Positions 51,210 through 60,935 are shown, numbered from the stretch's first letter. The stretch: 64,000 nucleotides of DNA from Litorilinea aerophila (GCF_006569185.2 NZ_VIGC02000014.1:81625-145624); one strand, 5' to 3'. Program-made: numbers and translations. The notes: generated by a model not told the origin, from the sequence alone.

Positions 51210-53414
51210 TTATGCCATGCGTTGCCCTTCCAGGGATTGAATATATTCAATCATCTCCTCTTCCTCCTGGACGTAGTCGGTCAGCTCAAAGGCGGCGTAG
51301 AGCTCCCGACTCTGCTGGAAGTACTCCAGGGCCTGTTCGGGCCGGCCCAGCTCCAGGGCCACATGGCCCAGGTTGTGGAGGGTAGCCGCCATATCCGTCC
51401 AGGCACCCCGCTGTTCGGAAAGGGCCAGGTCCAGCTCATACCAGTGGAGGGCCTGCTGGTAATCCCCCTGGGCGTAGGCCACGGAGCCCAGGTTGTTGTA
51501 GCAGGTGCTGATGCCGATGAGGTCGCGGATGCGCCGGAAGATCTGGAGCGCGTTTTGGTAGGCCTGTTGCGCCTCTGCCAGCCTATCCATGCCCTCCAGG
51601 GCCAGGCCCATGCTGTTGAACGCGCTGGCGGCCTGTTGTTCGTAGCCCAGACGCAGGGCAATGCGCAGGGCTTTGCGATATTCCCGCAGGGCATGTTCGT
51701 AGTCGTCCAGGCCGTAGTAGGCGCTGCCCAGGTTCATGTACGCTGTGGCCAGGCCATACTGGTCGCCCAGCTGGGCCACACAGTCAAAGGCCGCCCGGAA
51801 ATAGCGCAAGGCCTGGCGCGGGTTGTCCAGGATGCGGTTGGAGGTACCCAGGTCGGTGTACGTGTAGGCTAACTCAGTCAGCAGATCCCGGGAGTCAAAG
51901 ATGGCGGCCGCGCGGGAGAGCCAGTGGACGGCCTGTTCCACCTGGCCGGTGAAGAAGAGCTGGCGGCCCAGGTTCAGTTGAATCCAGGCGTAGTCTCGCA
52001 GATCCGTCAGGGCCAGGGAGGCCAGGGCGCCGGCCGCCAGCCAGCGCTGGATGCCGGGCGGATGGCGCCAGAAGGCGTAGTGGGCCAGGGCCAGGGCATA
52101 GGCACGGGCCAGACGCAGGTCGTCTTTGACTGCCTGGACTTCCGGCGGCAGCTGGATCCCCTCCTGGTCCACCACGGGATCGGTGATGAAGTGGATGGGT
52201 TCATCCTGCCAGAGGCGCTGCATGCGGGCCGCGCACCAGTCTGCCCCTTTGTAGATGTTGCCCCATTCCACGTCCACCTCGGGCCAGCGCTCCAGGGGGA
52301 GGTACTGGTAGCGTTCGGCCAGGGCCACGTAGTAGCGGGCATGGCGCCGTTCCCAGTCCTCGCCCAACATGACCGCGTTCTGCTCCATGTAGCTGCGCAC
52401 CACCGGGTGCATCACCACCCGCTGCTCGTACGGGTCCAGATCCAGCAACGCCCGTTCGGTCAGCGCGTGCAAGGTCTGTTGGAGCTCGGCCGGCGTGCCC
52501 AAATCCGCCCAGAAGAGTTCGCCCAGGGCGGCCAGGGAGGCGCCGCCCGCAGCGCTGACCAGGCGATCCAGCAGGGGGCCGGCCTGGGGCTGGATGGCGG
52601 CGAAGTTCTCCACGGCAAAGGCTGCCACCGCCTCCGTGTGCAGCACGCCCTCGGGATCGGCCATGTCCTGGAAGATGAAACCCAGCTCCTCCCAGGAAAA
52701 ATCCAGCATGAGGCCCCAGATGAGCCGCAGCATGAAGGGTTGGCCGGTCGTCAGGTGCCAGAGCTCTTCCACATGGGCCAGGGCTTCTTCTCGCACCGGC
52801 TCCGGCGCACGCGCCTGGATCAGCTGGGGAAGCTCGTCCAGGATCAGGCCCTCCAGGTGGATGTGCTGGAACTGGACCAGTTCGGCGATGGCGGGGCTGA
52901 AATCTCGGTCGATGAAGAGGACTCGGGAGTGGCCGCCGGCTTCGTGCAGGTGGCCGATGATGTCCACCAGGGTGTTCAGCTCCTCCGGCAGGGCGCCGGA
53001 CAGCTCGTCCAGGATCAGAAGGCGTCGCCGCCGGTAGAGCTGCTCCAGGATGCTGATGCCCCACCGCTCTTCGCTGATGCGGGTGAGGGTCGTGCCGAAG
53101 ACGGTGTCCATGGTGCGGACGATGTCGTAGAGCCGGAAGCGGTGTGCCCCGGCTGCCCCCACCCGAACGATGCCGTCGGAGAAAACCCGGGCAAAGCTCC
53201 AGGCGGCTGCGGTGGCCAGGGTGCTCTTGCCCATGCCCCGTTCACCGCTGATGGCAATGGCCGGCAGGTCGTCCCCCCCGATCATCCATTCATGGAGCTG
53301 ACGCAGCTGGGCCCGCCGCCCGCTGAAGCCGGTCAGGCGATAGAGGCCCAGATTGTGGTAGCTTTTGGAGGTGTCGTTCAAACTGTCGGCCATAGTACCA
53401 TGGACTTTTGCCAC
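51210..53414 (-). CDS. STAND-type ATPase with C-terminal TPR repeats
   Basis: 734 aa with a GTG start at 53414 preceded by AAGGGAG; an ATG at 53393 is the alternative. The AAA/NB-ARC-like domain has P-loop GERGMGKST (57-65), Walker B-like RRLLILDELSG and a winged-helix/arm region (about 250-350). The C-terminal half has about seven TPR units, e.g. AYTYTDLGTSNRILDNPRQA, GLATAYMNLGSAYYGLDDYE, STCYNNLGSVAYAQGDYQQA. Cytoplasmic. STAND ATPases couple ligand sensing to oligomerisation; no effector domain is fused and no defence genes adjoin. Follows a small NAD-binding-like gene by 27 nt. Confidence 0.83.
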   Translation of the reverse strand: MAKVHGTMADSLNDTSKSYHNLGLYRLTGFSGRRAQLRQLHEWMIGGDDLPAIAISGERGMGKSTLATAAAWSFARVFSDGIVRVGAAGAHRFRLYDIVRTMDTVFGTTLTRISEERWGISILEQLYRRRRLLILDELSGALPEELNTLVDIIGHLHEAGGHSRVLFIDRDFSPAIAELVQFQHIHLEGLILDELPQLIQARAPEPVREEALAHVEELWHLTTGQPFMLRLIWGLMLDFSWEELGFIFQDMADPEGVLHTEAVAAFAVENFAAIQPQAGPLLDRLVSAAGGASLAALGELFWADLGTPAELQQTLHALTERALLDLDPYEQRVVMHPVVRSYMEQNAVMLGEDWERRHARYYVALAERYQYLPLERWPEVDVEWGNIYKGADWCAARMQRLWQDEPIHFITDPVVDQEGIQLPPEVQAVKDDLRLARAYALALAHYAFWRHPPGIQRWLAAGALASLALTDLRDYAWIQLNLGRQLFFTGQVEQAVHWLSRAAAIFDSRDLLTELAYTYTDLGTSNRILDNPRQALRYFRAAFDCVAQLGDQYGLATAYMNLGSAYYGLDDYEHALREYRKALRIALRLGYEQQAASAFNSMGLALEGMDRLAEAQQAYQNALQIFRRIRDLIGISTCYNNLGSVAYAQGDYQQALHWYELDLALSEQRGAWTDMAATLHNLGHVALELGRPEQALEYFQQSRELYAAFELTDYVQEEEEMIEYIQSLEGQRMA

Positions 53415-53441
53415 AACTCCCTTATTCGGTCAAATCATCGG

Positions 53442-53771
53442 TCAAATCAACAGGCAAGGATAGTCGCTGGTGGCGGCAATTTCATAGAAAAGGGCTTCGG
53501 ACAGGGCCTGGCCGCCGCTGACCCGTCCCAGATGGCGGTTCTCCTGGGAAGTGTCGATCAGGATCAGGTCCGGGCGGATGCGTCGGGCCAGGGTGTTGAT
53601 GTTGGCCTGGGTGACCACCTCCACGTGGTCCACCTGGCCGATCACACCCTCCTCCACCGCCTTGGGCCTCGGCGTGGGATCGCTGACGATGACCTCGATG
53701 TCGGCGTTTTTTTGGAGCTGGCGCAGGGCCTCCGTTCCTTTGGTGCCCGCGCCGATGAGCCATATCCGCAT
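53442..53771 (-). CDS. small Rossmann-type (TrkA-N-like) protein
   Basis: 109 aa from the ATG at 53771, preceded by GGAGA; upstream in-frame codons lack family similarity. RIWLIGAGTKGTEALRQLQ is a GxGxxG dinucleotide-binding start and IEVIVSDPTPRPKAVEEGVI follows the second strand, as in TrkA-N/potassium-channel regulator domains, here alone and without a TrkA-C domain. The C-terminus (RPDLILIDTSQE) continues the fold. Probably a regulator or sensor partner of the downstream STAND ATPase, by position only. Confidence 0.7.
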   Translation of the reverse strand: MRIWLIGAGTKGTEALRQLQKNADIEVIVSDPTPRPKAVEEGVIGQVDHVEVVTQANINTLARRIRPDLILIDTSQENRHLGRVSGGQALSEALFYEIAATSDYPCLLI

Positions 53772-53959
53772 GGGTGTTCTCCAGATGATGAACAGACAGC
53801 CCAGTACACGACGACATAAACGGGCCAGCGATTCTGGGATACATGATGCGTAGGACGTGGTACGCGACATCCCCGTCGATGGCTGGCACGTTGATTGATG
53901 TGTCACGCACCATGTCCCACAGGCCATTGGATTCCTGGGCAAATCTTTGCCTCACGGGG

Positions 53960-55603
53960 TTAGATCCACCCCACCACGCTGAGCCCGTAGAAAAAGGCGA
54001 TGACCACCAGGGCCGAGGGCAGGCCCACGGCCAGGCCGGCCCGGATCATGTCCTTGCGCTCCACGGCCCCGGTGACGGCCACCAGGGTCATGCGGGCCGA
54101 GGCGCTGGGCAGCATGTAGGCCAGCGCCAGGGAGATGATGGTCGGCAACAGGAGGCGAGGCGGCGAGATGCCGCTGGCCTGGGCCAGGGTGATCAACACC
54201 GGGGCCAAAATGGCGCCCAGGGTAACGTTGTTCATAAACTGGGTCAGGCTGAAGCCCAGCATGACCAGGATCACCAGGATGACGCCATAGGGCAAGCCTT
54301 CCAGGGCCGGGGCCAGTTGGGCTGCAAACCAGGCGCTGGCCCCGGTCTTGTCCAGGGCATCCCCCAGGGTGAGCCCGGCCCCGATGACGAAGAAGACGCC
54401 CCAGTTGACCCCCTTCAGGTCGTTCCAGTCGATCACCTCGTCGATGGAGAGGAGGGCCACCGCGCCAATGGCCACCACCGCGCTGCTGAGCAGGGTGCGG
54501 GGCAGATGGAGCATGGATTCCAGGGACGACCCGCTGACCCACAACACCACCGACACGAAGAGGATGGCCAGGATCTCCCGCTCCGGCCCCTTGAGGCTCC
54601 CCAGCCGGGTCAGCTCCTTGGCCGCTGGTTCGGTGTCGATGCGCACAGAGGGTGCGGGCAGGGTTCGCAGGAGGATTGCCCAGCTTAGGGGGATGAGGGT
54701 GACACTAATCGGGAGACCAAATTGCATCCAGTCCAAAAAGCCAAAATCCATGACTTCATCCAACAGCCCAACGGCGATGGCATTCTCCCCGCTGCCCATG
54801 ATGGTGGCGATGGCGCCGATGCTGGAGCTGTAGGCGATGCCCAGGATCAGTAGGGTCAGCACCCGCCGGGCTTCCTCCTGGCGCGGCACCCGCTGGGCAA
54901 TGGTGATGGCCACCGGAATCAGCACGGCCGCGGTGGCTGTGTTGAGGACCCACATGCTGAGCGCGCCGGTGATCAGCATCAACTCCAGCAGCAGCAGCCG
55001 GAAATTGCCCTTGCTGGCCACAATGGCGTAGAGGGCCAGGCGGCGGGTCAGCCCATGCTTACGCAGGGCCTCCGCCAGGAAGAGGCTGCCCAGGATGAGG
55101 AAGACCACCGGCTGACCGAAGGGCGCAAAAGCGCCAGGAGCCTGATCAATGCCCAGGGCGATCTGGCAGATGGGCACCATAAGCGCCGCAATGGGCAGGG
55201 GGGCGGGCTCCAGGGCCAGGATGCTGCCCGTAAAGATGAAGAGGGCTAGCCCCCGGTGCCCTTCCGGCGACAGCCCTTCGGGCGTGGGAAAGAGCAGCAC
55301 CGCCGTGGTCAGGCCCAACACCAGCAGGAAGCGGCGCAGGTCGAAGACCTTGCGCACGCCGGCCTGGAGGGGCTCCTGGAGGACCTGTAGCGGCGTCACC
55401 CGACGCTGGAGGCGCCGTTTGCTGGTCATGGTCCGCTCAGCCGTGTCACCCCGGCGACCTCCCCCGTCTGAGGCAGCGGCAGGGGAGGATTCTGGGGCGG
55501 GGCCGGGCGGACCCTCCTGGCGAATTTGCCGGTGGGAAGGAGGCGGCCTCAGGGTGGCTGTGGGCGGCAGCGACGATTTCAGGCGCGAACGTTTCAGGGT
55601 CAT
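53960..55603 (-). CDS. DASS/SLC13-type anion transporter
   Basis: 547 aa. About eleven TM helices after a long hydrophilic N-terminus (1-85, rich in Pro/Gly/Arg). The family motif pairs are visible: two re-entrant hairpins containing LNTATAAVLIPVAI and MNNVTLGAILAPVLI, where Na+/substrate sites lie in this superfamily, and SPPRLLLPTIISLALAYMLP. Substrate (dicarboxylate, sulfate or other anion) cannot be told. An internal ATG at 55429 would remove most of the hydrophilic N-terminus and could be the true start. Confidence 0.87.
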   Translation of the reverse strand: MTLKRSRLKSSLPPTATLRPPPSHRQIRQEGPPGPAPESSPAAASDGGGRRGDTAERTMTSKRRLQRRVTPLQVLQEPLQAGVRKVFDLRRFLLVLGLTTAVLLFPTPEGLSPEGHRGLALFIFTGSILALEPAPLPIAALMVPICQIALGIDQAPGAFAPFGQPVVFLILGSLFLAEALRKHGLTRRLALYAIVASKGNFRLLLLELMLITGALSMWVLNTATAAVLIPVAITIAQRVPRQEEARRVLTLLILGIAYSSSIGAIATIMGSGENAIAVGLLDEVMDFGFLDWMQFGLPISVTLIPLSWAILLRTLPAPSVRIDTEPAAKELTRLGSLKGPEREILAILFVSVVLWVSGSSLESMLHLPRTLLSSAVVAIGAVALLSIDEVIDWNDLKGVNWGVFFVIGAGLTLGDALDKTGASAWFAAQLAPALEGLPYGVILVILVMLGFSLTQFMNNVTLGAILAPVLITLAQASGISPPRLLLPTIISLALAYMLPSASARMTLVAVTGAVERKDMIRAGLAVGLPSALVVIAFFYGLSVVGWI

Positions 55604-55666
55604 GGATGTCCGGAAAAAGGCTATCGCCGACGGTTTAACGGTTGACGGGTTCGAGGGCAGGCTGGC

Positions 55667-56803
55667 TTAACGGGCGTTGCACAAAGAGAGGCCTTCCAGG
55701 GCCGGGCCGCTCTCCGGGTCGATCTCCAGCGCCTTGCGGAGCCAGGTCACCGCCTTGTCGCATTCGGGGGGATCTTTGTAGATGTAGGCCAGGCCCAGGG
55801 TGTAGAGCTGTTCAATGCGGGCGCTGTCTCCTACCAGGTTCAGCCCTTTTTCCAGGGCGGGCACCGCATCCTCGTAGTTGCGCCGGGCGTAGAGGGCCAT
55901 CCCCAGGTGGACGTGGGCAGGCCCGTAGTTGGGATCCATCTCCACGGCCTTGCGCAGCTCCCGAATGGCAGTCAGGTGATCGCCCATATTGTAAAGCCCG
56001 TCCCCCAGGGCGTCCAGGGTGATGGCCGACTCGTAGACGGCCACGGCCTGGCGGTAGCTTTCGATGGCCTTTTCGTAGTCCAGCAGGCCGATGCGATATT
56101 GGCGTCCTTTGGCGATGTACAGGTCAAAGCGGTTGGGTGCTGCGGCAATGGCCGCGTCGTAGGCCTGGATGGCCGCCTCGTAATCGCCCCGCATCTCGTA
56201 CAGGTAGGCCATGTTGCGCAGCGCAGTAACGTTTTGGGGGTCCACCTCCAGGGCCTCGTTGAGGTATTCCTCCGCCACATCCCAGTTGCCCACATCGGTG
56301 TAAATTTCGCCCAACACGGCCAGGGTGGTGGCGTTTTGGGGGTCGATCTCCAGGGAGTCCAGCGCATAGTTGAGCGCGCTTTCATAGTCGCCGGTCCAGT
56401 CCAGAGCCCGGGCCAGGGTGGTGAGCACGTCTGGGTCGTCTGGCGCCAACTCCGCTGCCCGCTGGGCCAGGCGGAGGGAGGTGGGCACGTCCTGCAGGAT
56501 CAAGTAGAGGCGAGATTGAGCCGCCAGGGGCGCGGGGTTCTCCGGCTCCAGCCGGGCGACCTCCTGGTAGGCCTCAATGGCAGCATGAATGTTGCCTGCC
56601 TGATAGGCCGCTTCTGCATCGGCCAGAAAAGCCAGGGCGCTGCGGGTCGGGATGGCCGTGGGCCGTATGGGCTGGGGAACCAGCCAGGTAGGCCTCTGTT
56701 CGTAGAGGATGATGCCCACGATGCCCAGCAGGATCAGGGGCCAAAAGCGGCCGATGATACCCCGACGGCGTCGCCGTGGGCGGTAGCTTCGATCGAGATA
56801 CAT
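55667..56803 (-). CDS. membrane-anchored TPR repeat protein
   Basis: 378 aa from the ATG at 56803. Positively charged start (RSYRPRRRRRG), one TM helix at about 17-35, then a Pro-rich link and at least seven TPR units: AYQAGNIHAAIEAYQEVARL, NAEEY-like GNWDVAEEYLNEALEVDPQN, GDYEAAIQAYDAAIAAAPN, RNYEDAVPALEKGLNLVGDS. Orientation by the positive-inside rule puts the TPRs outside. No catalytic motif. The -10 box TATAAT ends 6 nt before the ATG, so the mRNA is probably leaderless. Confidence 0.82.
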   Translation of the reverse strand: MYLDRSYRPRRRRRGIIGRFWPLILLGIVGIILYEQRPTWLVPQPIRPTAIPTRSALAFLADAEAAYQAGNIHAAIEAYQEVARLEPENPAPLAAQSRLYLILQDVPTSLRLAQRAAELAPDDPDVLTTLARALDWTGDYESALNYALDSLEIDPQNATTLAVLGEIYTDVGNWDVAEEYLNEALEVDPQNVTALRNMAYLYEMRGDYEAAIQAYDAAIAAAPNRFDLYIAKGRQYRIGLLDYEKAIESYRQAVAVYESAITLDALGDGLYNMGDHLTAIRELRKAVEMDPNYGPAHVHLGMALYARRNYEDAVPALEKGLNLVGDSARIEQLYTLGLAYIYKDPPECDKAVTWLRKALEIDPESGPALEGLSLCNAR

Positions 56804-56809
56804 GGCCCG

Positions 56810-56838
56810 ATTATAACATTCTTGCCCGCTCTCGTCAC
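56810..56838 (-). promoter_or_regulatory. promoter of the TPR gene (leaderless)
   Basis: Minus strand GTGACG (56833-56838), 17 nt, TATAAT (56810-56815), then 6 nt to the ATG at 56803. It is back to back with the tRNA promoter at 56844-56873. Confidence 0.6.
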
Positions 56839-56843
56839 GAAAT

Positions 56844-56873
56844 TTGCCCAATCGGGCCAGATTATGGTATAAA
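56844..56873 (+). promoter_or_regulatory. tRNA-Arg promoter
   Basis: TTGCCC (56844-56849), 18 nt, TATAAA (56868-56873) with an extended TGG before it. The tRNA begins 27 nt downstream. Confidence 0.65.
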
Positions 56874-56899
56874 CCAAGGGCAATCAGCGCAATTCACGG

Positions 56900-56971
56900 G
56901 CCCCCGTAGCTCAGTGGATAGAGCACTGGCCTCCGGAGCCAGGTGCACAGGTTCGAGTCCTGTCGGGGGCG
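56900..56971 (+). tRNA. tRNA-Arg (anticodon CCG)
   Basis: Cloverleaf: acceptor GCCCCCG (56900-56906) with CGGGGGC (56964-56970), D-arm GCTC/GAGC, anticodon stem CTGGC/GCCAG with loop CTCCGGA, anticodon CCG at 56933-56935, T-arm ACAGG/CCTGT with TTCGAGT. Discriminator G; the CCA end is not encoded. Reads CGG arginine codons. Confidence 0.97.
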
Positions 56972-57094
56972 CTATCTTTTTTGGAGAGTTCTCCGCTCCG
57001 GTCTGCCCGAGGTTATGTCTGTAATCTGCAGGAACATCTGAGCAGATACCCCTGGATGGGGAAGATACCTTTGGGCGGGCTGTTATCCCACTGC

Positions 57095-57502
57095 ATGGCC
57101 ACTTTGCTCGTTGTTGATGACAACCGATATTTCCTCCACGCCTTGAACCGGCTGCTGACTACGGCCGGGCATACGGTGTTGGAGGCTTCCGATGTGGCGA
57201 CCGCCCTGGAGATCCTGACGGCGGAACCGGATGGGGCAGGGGTGGAGGTCCTCATCACCGACATTTTGATGCCCCAGCGGGATGGCATTCAGTTGATCCG
57301 GGAGCTGAAGCGCTCCAACCGGCGCATCAAGATTATCGCCATCACCGGCGGCGGCTATGACAACGAGCTGGCCGAAGACGTTCTGGCTGCAGCCCAGATC
57401 TTGGGCGTCGATCTGGCCCTTCAAAAGCCCTTCGACCCTCAACTCCTGCTGGATACCCTGGAACGCCTCACCGATTCGCCCTCCTCGGCCGATCCCTCTT
57501 GA
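57095..57502 (+). CDS. single-domain response regulator
   Basis: 135 aa, receiver only: LLVVDDNRYFLHALNRLLTT, phosphoacceptor Asp56 in VLITDILMPQRDG, conserved Thr in IAITGGGYDNE, and Lys in LALQKPFDPQ. No output domain, so it likely passes phosphate to another protein. The start at 57095 is chosen because the conserved domain begins there; an ATG at 57056 is an alternative and neither has a good Shine-Dalgarno. No kinase is adjacent. Confidence 0.85.
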   Translation: MATLLVVDDNRYFLHALNRLLTTAGHTVLEASDVATALEILTAEPDGAGVEVLITDILMPQRDGIQLIRELKRSNRRIKIIAITGGGYDNELAEDVLAAAQILGVDLALQKPFDPQLLLDTLERLTDSPSSADPS

Positions 57503-57683
57503 AACGGTCTTTTTTCTTTCTTTTCAGCCCCAGATGACACAGATTCAGCCCTTCACGATGGTTGCCCATCTGCGGCGCCGTTTTGTCCGACTCCGCGTGG
57601 CGATGGTTGGCCGCTTGTGGCGTGAGCATCCTCCCATGCGGCGCCGTCCCTGAGGTTACCCGGATTACGCAGATTGGGGCCGA

Positions 57684-60600
57684 CTACGGTTCCATACGAA
57701 GCTGGAGCCAGACCAGGGGGAAGAGCATGGCGATGAAGACGACCACGCCCGCGCCCCAGATGCGCAGGCTGGACTGAAGCCACTGGGAGCCCGGCAACCA
57801 CCCCAGCCCGTACAAAATATAGGCGGCCAGGCCGAAGATGACCGCCCACAACATGCTGTGCACCAGGATCGCCCGGGGCAGGACCCGCACCTCCACGATG
57901 AGGAGCAGGCTCAAGGTGGCTGCGATGGTCAACAGGGCGATGATCAGGGAGGGGATGCGGTTTTCGGGCAGATTTTCGGCTCCCCCTGGGGTATTCTCTA
58001 CCAGGGCGGCCACCTGCGCCGGGCCGGTCATGGCCGTGGTGCTGGTCATGTCGGCGGCTGCCGAGGCGGCGGAGGCGTTCTCCGCGGCCGAGCCGTTGCC
58101 AGTTTCAGCCAGGGCGGTCCCCTGGACGTTCAGGGTGATGGCCTGCCCGGTGGTAGCCTGCCCGGCCTGGGCCGCCACCCGCAGCATGCCGCTGCGTTCC
58201 AGGAGCACATCGCGGATGGCAATGCCGTTGCGGGTCATGGCAGGTTCAATGGGCAAGGCCAGCTCTTCCCCTTCGTAGATCAACTGGAAATTCACCCGGG
58301 TGCCGTCGGGCACCACCTTCCCGTTCAGGTCGTAGACGGGCCCCACCTGAATGCGGAGCATGGTCCCCACGTCAACCGTTGGGGGAGGCTCGTCGGTGTC
58401 AATCGTCTGGAGGCTGGCGATTTCCGTTTCGTCTACCAGGAGGTGCAGGTCAATGGGGCGGTTGGGGTCAGGCCGTAGCCGGTCGGCCAGGTTGCTGAAG
58501 CGGGTCCCCGGGACACCCACCGGCGGTGCGCCGCCCGGGGTGAACGAGCGAAAGAGGGCACGCACGGCTGCTTCCAGGAATGGCTGGGTTTTGCTGTAGA
58601 GGCCGTAGTAGACGTTGAGTTTGCCGATCTCGGTGGTGTCCAGGAAGTAGGGGGCGTGGAAGGAGAGGACCACCACCTGTTTGTTGGCCAGTTGCTCCCC
58701 ATGGAGGCGCAAAAAGCGCTTGACGATGTTGCTGTTGGGATATTGCTCTGGCACCACGTCCAGCATGGCGAAGATGAGCCAGGTGGCCTGCTGGATTTGC
58801 AGCCGGGTCTTCTCGTTTTTGTCCAGCAGCTCCTCATCCGTGGTGCTGGCCTGCTCTCCGGTCGTTCCGGCCACTTCTCCTTCCGCGGGAGGAGGCGCAC
58901 CAGCGGCCGGGGAAGCTTCTGCTGGGGGGGTAGAAGTAGAAGGGGTAGAAGTAGAAGATGGGTCCTTTGCAGGAGGGTGGGCCGCTGCCGCTTCCTCGGT
59001 ATCCAACAGCTGGGCCAGGTCCGAGAAGGTGAGGCTGGTGACCTGCTCCTCCTGGATCTGGCCGGTTCCCCCAGGCCCATAGAGGCGTAGCATAATCTGG
59101 GCCAGCTCATCCGGGTTGATGGCCGTCTCCGCCACACACCCGGGGCACTCCTGGACCAGGCGGCTGTCGGTGAAGATCAGCAGATGGTCGCCAGGCTGGA
59201 TCATGGGCGGCGCCAGGTCGGCCGCGTTGGCCGGGTCTGGATAGAGGAGGGTGACCGCTTCCCGCGCCACCTGGCCGACCACGGCCAGGGCATTGGCCCG
59301 CTGCTCCCCCCCCAGGACCGACAAATCGTCGGCCTGGACGAGCACGTTGTTCAGCGCCAGGGTGGCGGTGATGGGCGGGATGGGCAAAAGGGTGGGGGCG
59401 GTGGTGGGGACGGGTGCGGTGTAGAGCCGCAGCTTCAGCCGAAGGATGCGCCGCACGGCTGCATCCACCTGGGCAGCGAAGTCCGGATCGTTGATGTACC
59501 GTTCCTGGAAGAAGGCGATGGTCTCCTTGATGTTGGCCTTCTCGTTCTCCCAGCGGTCGTCCAGGCTGAATCGGTCCAGGAGCAAAATGTCGTGGCCGGC
59601 GGAGAAGGCTTCCATGGCGATGCGCCGGTAGGGGAATTCATCCAGGTTGGGGCTGTAGTAGCGCCGGATCGCCGGTATGCCCAGGGCGTTGCTGACCAGC
59701 AGGCCGCCTTGACCGCGCCAGGTGCCCATCCCCTCCATCTCCAGCACCTGGGTGAGATCGGGCGTCAGGCTGATGGGCGTGCTGCGGCCTGGGGTGTTGC
59801 CCTGGAAGCCGGTGTAGCGCATGTGGCTGGACATGAGTCCATCGGTGGCGCCGGGGTCACCGGCCAGGCGCAGGATGGAAGAGGCCCGGCGGGTGACAGT
59901 CTGGAAGGGGGGCAACGCCATCTGTTCCAGTTCCTGCTGGCTTTTTTGGACGATGGCCACTTCGTCGTCGGGCAGGCGGTCGGCGCTGCCCGCGCCAGGG
60001 AAGTGGCGGGCAATGGTGGCCACCCGTCCCTGTCCCCCCTGGTGGACGCCGGTGATGTAGGCCCGGCCGATCTGGCTTACCCAGTAGGGATCGCCGCCGA
60101 AGGATTGGAGCCCCAGGCTACCCACCCGGTCGGCCCGGGGGGCCTCGATCACGTCCAGGTTGGGGCCCAGGAGAAGGTTGACGCCCACGGCGCGCAGTTC
60201 CCGGCCCACAATCTCCCCCACCTGGCGGGCCAGGGTCTGATTCCAGGTGGCGCCCAGGGCCATGGCGCTGGGCAGGGGGGTAAAGCCCCGGCGCAGGGCG
60301 GTGGACGGCAGGTCGTCGCCGGCCTGCTCCACGGCCACAAAGAGAGGAATGTTCAGGGGGGGCGCGCCGGTCATCTGTTCCATGGAAATCATGCCAGGGG
60401 GCGGCCAGGGCTCATCTGGGATGGGTTGGAGGGCCCGCTCCTCCGGCAACAGGAGCCCATAGGCCAATGCCTGGAGCCGATTGATCAGGCTGGCCACCTG
60501 GCGCGGGGTATCGACGCCCTTCTCGTTGCTGAAGTTGCCGTTCTCCGGACTTAGCAGGACGCCGCCCACCCGGTAGCCGTAGATGAGCTCAGCGATGTCG

Positions 60601-60920
60601 CTGTCGAAGCTGATGTCGTTGCCTTCGAAGGAGATGAGAAAGAGCTGGCCGACCCGATCGGCGACGGTCATGGAGGCCAGAAGTGCGTCGATCTGGGCCT
60701 CCAGGGCCTGCTCTGCCGCCAGGGTCGGGTCCGCGGTGGGCGTGACCTGGGGCGTCGCCTGCCCGGGTGTGGACTCGTCGCCGGTCGGTCCATTGCTGTC
60801 CTGGCTTTGGGCATGCACCGGGGGGATGGATGCCAGCAGCAGGGCTACGACCAGCAGAAGCTGCAGGACTGCATGTATGGAACGTGGATGGGTGAAGATC
60901 TGTGTACGATAATTGATCAT
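57684..60920 (-). CDS. GH3-like membrane protein, probably non-catalytic
   Basis: 1078 aa. Signal peptide (about 15-37), Pro/Thr-rich linker, then a GH3 N-terminal barrel related to NagZ beta-N-acetylhexosaminidases: RVGQLFLISFEG (89-100), PLFVAVEQAGDDL (192-204), VGVNLLLGPNLDVI and ARHFPGAGSAD (304-314). The expected KHFPGxG lysine is Arg305 and the nucleophile Asp of the S-D-x-L motif is replaced in VSNALGI by Asn411. About 600 more residues follow, with a low-complexity stretch near 650-690, and three or four TM helices at the C-terminus (about 985-1072). Likely a surface carbohydrate binder or scaffold. Confidence 0.72.
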   Translation of the reverse strand: MINYRTQIFTHPRSIHAVLQLLLVVALLLASIPPVHAQSQDSNGPTGDESTPGQATPQVTPTADPTLAAEQALEAQIDALLASMTVADRVGQLFLISFEGNDISFDSDIAELIYGYRVGGVLLSPENGNFSNEKGVDTPRQVASLINRLQALAYGLLLPEERALQPIPDEPWPPPGMISMEQMTGAPPLNIPLFVAVEQAGDDLPSTALRRGFTPLPSAMALGATWNQTLARQVGEIVGRELRAVGVNLLLGPNLDVIEAPRADRVGSLGLQSFGGDPYWVSQIGRAYITGVHQGGQGRVATIARHFPGAGSADRLPDDEVAIVQKSQQELEQMALPPFQTVTRRASSILRLAGDPGATDGLMSSHMRYTGFQGNTPGRSTPISLTPDLTQVLEMEGMGTWRGQGGLLVSNALGIPAIRRYYSPNLDEFPYRRIAMEAFSAGHDILLLDRFSLDDRWENEKANIKETIAFFQERYINDPDFAAQVDAAVRRILRLKLRLYTAPVPTTAPTLLPIPPITATLALNNVLVQADDLSVLGGEQRANALAVVGQVAREAVTLLYPDPANAADLAPPMIQPGDHLLIFTDSRLVQECPGCVAETAINPDELAQIMLRLYGPGGTGQIQEEQVTSLTFSDLAQLLDTEEAAAAHPPAKDPSSTSTPSTSTPPAEASPAAGAPPPAEGEVAGTTGEQASTTDEELLDKNEKTRLQIQQATWLIFAMLDVVPEQYPNSNIVKRFLRLHGEQLANKQVVVLSFHAPYFLDTTEIGKLNVYYGLYSKTQPFLEAAVRALFRSFTPGGAPPVGVPGTRFSNLADRLRPDPNRPIDLHLLVDETEIASLQTIDTDEPPPTVDVGTMLRIQVGPVYDLNGKVVPDGTRVNFQLIYEGEELALPIEPAMTRNGIAIRDVLLERSGMLRVAAQAGQATTGQAITLNVQGTALAETGNGSAAENASAASAAADMTSTTAMTGPAQVAALVENTPGGAENLPENRIPSLIIALLTIAATLSLLLIVEVRVLPRAILVHSMLWAVIFGLAAYILYGLGWLPGSQWLQSSLRIWGAGVVVFIAMLFPLVWLQLRMEP

Positions 60921-60935
60921 AGGCCGTATGGGGAC

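Noticed and set aside
59184..60554. Plus-strand open frame opposite the GH3-like gene
   Set aside because: Shadow; no start signal, His/Gly-rich translation.
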